DNA of 64,000 nt. Source: Clostridia bacterium (GTDB taxonomy: Bacteria; Bacillota; Clostridia; RUG12999). The position numbers were made by a program, and so were the translations under genes. The stretch is from the NCBI GenBank assembly GCA_017467445.1, contig JAFTSG010000005.1, positions 1 to 64,000 on the forward strand, read 5' to 3'. Below, piece by piece: positions 61,887 to 64,000 of the stretch (the first letter of the stretch is position 1; each line of letters starts with the position of its first letter). Below the pieces are notes generated by a model that saw nothing but the letters and a program-made list of their open reading frames with translations, searched no databases and was not told the origin of the DNA.

Positions 61887-63182
61887 TTATATATCATTTT
61901 TTATAATATCTTCATAAGTTTCGCGTTTTACCGCAAGGCTTGGTTTTCCGCCGCTTACCATTACAACCGGCGGCCGCGGGATTCTGTTATAATTACTTGC
62001 CATGGAATAGTTATATGCCCCTGTTGCAAGCACAGCAAGAATATCGCCAGCTTTCAGTTTCGGCATTTTTATATCCTTTATTAAAAGGTCGCCCGATTCG
62101 CAGCATTTACCCGCAATGGTAACTTCCTTTTCCGGCTGTGCCAGCGGATTGTTTGCCAGAAGCGCATGGTATTTTGAGCCGTACATAATAAATCTCGGGT
62201 TATCAGCCATACCGCCGTCAACCGACACATATGTACGCACGTCCGGAATTTCCTTTACGCCACCTATTTTATATAAGGTAGCGCCTGCGGATGCAACAAT
62301 TGACCTTCCGGGTTCCATAAGAATTTTCGGCATTTCAATTCCTTTTTCTGCCGCTACCTTTTTTACAACCTTTGAAACCGCTTCGATATATGCGTCATAA
62401 TCAATCGGATTATCTTCCGGAACATATTTGATTCCGTATCCGCCGCCAAGGTTCATTTGCTCAATTTTTATACCCTCAGCTTTAAGGTCGGCAATAAATC
62501 CCATCATAACACTTGCCGCGTGTTCAAACGGCTGGATGTCAAAAATCTGCGAGCCGATATGGCAATGCACACCGACAATATTTAAGTTTTTCATCTGTTT
62601 TGCGGTTTTATAGGCTTCCATAGCCTCGCCTGTTTCAAGCGCAACACCGAATTTGGAATCAATCTGTCCGGTCATAACAAACTCGTGTGTATGAGCATCA
62701 ATACCGGGCTTGATTCTGAACATTATGTTTACGGTTTTACCTTTATTTTCGGCAATAGTGTTCAATTTTTCAAGTTCAAAAATATTATCAACAACAATGG
62801 TACCAACACCGCTCGTAACTGCAAGAGAAAGCTCGTCTTCGGTTTTGTTATTTCCGTGAAAATATACTTTTTCCATTGGAAAATCCGCTTTTATTGCGGT
62901 ATAGAGTTCCCCGCCCGATACCACATCAAGACCGAGACCCTCTTCTTTTACGATTTTCACCATACGCTTGCAGGAAAAGGCTTTGCTTGCATAAAGCACA
63001 AGCCCGTTTCCTCCGTAGTGTTTATCCATTGCGTCTTTATATATTCTGCAGTTTTTGCGGATGAGGTCCTCGTCCATTACATAAACCGGTGTGCCAAACT
63101 CTTTTGCAATATCAATGGCATTTGCACCGCCGATGCAAAGAACGCCTCTCTCATCAACGCTTAAACTTTCGGATACAAACAC
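61887..63182 (-). CDS. lysA: diaminopimelate decarboxylase LysA
   Basis: 431 residues; last step of lysine synthesis. It is a fold-type III PLP enzyme: the Schiff-base Lys is in YASKAFSC (about 65), HCHIGSQIFD and EPGRSIVASAG bind PLP and substrate, and the catalytic Cys is in CCESGDLL. The length is normal and there is no fused aspartokinase. It starts 12 bp after the end of purL on the minus strand. Confidence 0.96.
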   Translation of the reverse strand: MFVSESLSVDERGVLCIGGANAIDIAKEFGTPVYVMDEDLIRKNCRIYKDAMDKHYGGNGLVLYASKAFSCKRMVKIVKEEGLGLDVVSGGELYTAIKADFPMEKVYFHGNNKTEDELSLAVTSGVGTIVVDNIFELEKLNTIAENKGKTVNIMFRIKPGIDAHTHEFVMTGQIDSKFGVALETGEAMEAYKTAKQMKNLNIVGVHCHIGSQIFDIQPFEHAASVMMGFIADLKAEGIKIEQMNLGGGYGIKYVPEDNPIDYDAYIEAVSKVVKKVAAEKGIEMPKILMEPGRSIVASAGATLYKIGGVKEIPDVRTYVSVDGGMADNPRFIMYGSKYHALLANNPLAQPEKEVTIAGKCCESGDLLIKDIKMPKLKAGDILAVLATGAYNYSMASNYNRIPRPPVVMVSGGKPSLAVKRETYEDIIKNDI

Positions 63183-63194
63183 ATCAATCTCTCC

Positions 63195-64000
63195 TTATTT
63201 GAAGTATTTTACGCCCGATTCAAATATAGGCTGATTTTTGTTTCCGGGAACGTTTTTGTAAAGGCTGTCGCCTGTTCTTTCGCTGTGTCCCATTTTACCA
63301 AACACACGTCCATCTGCGCTGAAGATACCTTCAACCGCGTGAACTGAACCGTTCGGGTTATATTTTATATCATATGTTGGATTGCCCGCATCATCAACGT
63401 ATCTTGTAGCAATCTGTCCGTTTGCGGCAAGCTTTTTGTAAAGCTCTTCACTGCATACAAACTTACCTTCACCGTGAGAAATTGCAATTCTGTGAATATC
63501 ACCAACCTCGCAGCAGCTCATCCATGGAGATTTTACGGATGCAACTTTTGTATTTACAAGACATGATGCGTGACGACCTATATTATTATAGGTAAGTGTC
63601 GGACATTCGTCAGTTAAATCTGTAATTTCGCCATACGGTACAAGACCAAGTTTTATAAGTGCCTGGAACCCGTTACAGATACCGAGCATAAGACCGTCAC
63701 GATGTTTGAGAAGTTCGTTAACCGCATCTTTGATATACGGATTTCTGAACGCTGCAGCAATAAATTTACCTGAACCGTCGGGTTCGTCACCGCCGGAGAA
63801 TCCACCCGGAAGCATTACTATCTGTGATTTTGAAATTTCCTCGGCAATATGTTTAAGTGAATAATCAATGTCTGCACCAGAAAGGTTTTTAACAACAAAT
63901 ATTTCAGCACTTGCGCCCGCTTTTTCAAACGCTTTGGCACTGTCATATTCGCAGTTTGTTCCCGGAAATACCGGAATGAATACTCTCGGTCTTGCAATGC
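63195..64000 (-). CDS. purL: phosphoribosylformylglycinamidine synthase, glutaminase part (3' end of gene)
   Basis: The gene runs off the window; 268 codons are visible. They encode the class I glutamine amidotransferase domain: PGTNCEYDSA, LPGGFSGGDEPDGSGKF (oxyanion region), LGICNGFQAL with the nucleophilic Cys, and MGHSER with the catalytic His near the end. In-frame sequence upstream of the first visible ATG (63815) continues to the edge (RPRVFIPVFPGTN), so this is not a short gene. The lead-in resembles the fused large PurL (about 1250 residues), not a free PurQ. It makes FGAM in purine synthesis. Confidence 0.9.
   Translation of the reverse strand, partial: IARPRVFIPVFPGTNCEYDSAKAFEKAGASAEIFVVKNLSGADIDYSLKHIAEEISKSQIVMLPGGFSGGDEPDGSGKFIAAAFRNPYIKDAVNELLKHRDGLMLGICNGFQALIKLGLVPYGEITDLTDECPTLTYNNIGRHASCLVNTKVASVKSPWMSCCEVGDIHRIAISHGEGKFVCSEELYKKLAANGQIATRYVDDAGNPTYDIKYNPNGSVHAVEGIFSADGRVFGKMGHSERTGDSLYKNVPGNKNQPIFESGVKYFK

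Noticed and set aside
63195-63815. A short separate glutaminase gene starting at ATG 63815.
   Set aside because: The reading frame upstream of 63815 continues with conserved purL sequence to the window edge, so the gene is cut by the window, not short.
1-64000. CRISPR arrays, rRNA genes, prophage or intact transposase genes.
   Set aside because: No regularly spaced direct repeats, rRNA core sequences, phage structural genes or transposase frames were seen on either strand.

Overview
The window reads as a piece of chromosome from a low-GC, anaerobic Gram-positive bacterium of the class Clostridia. Four things support this. The Stp phosphatase / PASTA kinase / RsgA / Rpe / ThiN cluster and the YqzL-RecO pair are typical of Firmicutes, and a DUF4364 protein is typical of Clostridia. 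There is an [FeFe]-hydrogenase maturation set (HydE, HydG, HydF). Surface proteins carry SLH domains. Almost every gene has a Shine-Dalgarno site near AGGAGG, and many promoters are close to TTGACA-17-TATAAT. I do not assign a genus.

Layout. 1-4000 (mostly minus): tRNA-Trp with a decayed tRNA-Trp copy beside it, a Mn-catalase/CotJC-like protein, and an operon of PAP2 phosphatase, small anchored protein and MgtE. That operon is preceded by an unassigned, promoter- and terminator-bounded RNA. 4000-6600 (plus): serC, serA and a PspC protein. 6600-18450 (minus): a surface/sugar block of an AraC-type regulator, three very large or repetitive secreted proteins (two with SLH anchors) and a complete sugar ABC importer minus its ATPase. 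18480-32110 (plus): a long housekeeping run, def-fmt-rsmB-rlmN-stp-prkC-rsgA-rpe-thiN, followed by membrane proteins and the YfmF/YfmH peptidase-like pair. 32100-36500 (plus): a TM1266-type regulator, then hydE, hydG and hydF, with a terminator-type attenuator before hydE and a palindrome-rich insert between hydE and hydG. 36500-41460: a CNNM/CBS protein, RNase P RNA, a divergent cysteine desulfurase + DUF3343 pair, dprA and trmK. 41450-53400 (minus): a QueG-like protein, recO, yqzL (overlapping recO), an M16 peptidase, cardiolipin synthase, an EF-G paralogue, trmD, an ECF S component, coaX, a GH3 hexosaminidase and a zinc-ribbon/vWA/C-type-lectin protein. 53500-57600 (plus): DUF4364, YgjV, a tandem glycine riboswitch with an AGCS symporter, and azlCD. 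57600-64000 (minus): a cation/proton antiporter, an MBL hydrolase, a DUF1874 (STIV B116-like) protein, a GT39-like membrane glycosyltransferase, lysA and the 3' part of purL.

Points that stand out. (1) The hydE leader has a strong terminator and a mutually exclusive antiterminator pairing, and it matches no riboswitch class I recognise. (2) A 77-bp palindromic repeat ends both rpe and hydE and supplies the last codons of hydE. (3) The leader RNA at 3731-3890 is unidentified. (4) The PAP2 gene appears to start at ATT. (5) The DUF1874 and glycosyltransferase genes share a GTTAAC-type operator. (6) The EF-G paralogue lacks the P-loop lysine. (7) One protein combines zinc-ribbon, vWA and C-type lectin parts. 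No hydrogenase structural gene, CRISPR array, rRNA gene or intact transposase is visible.
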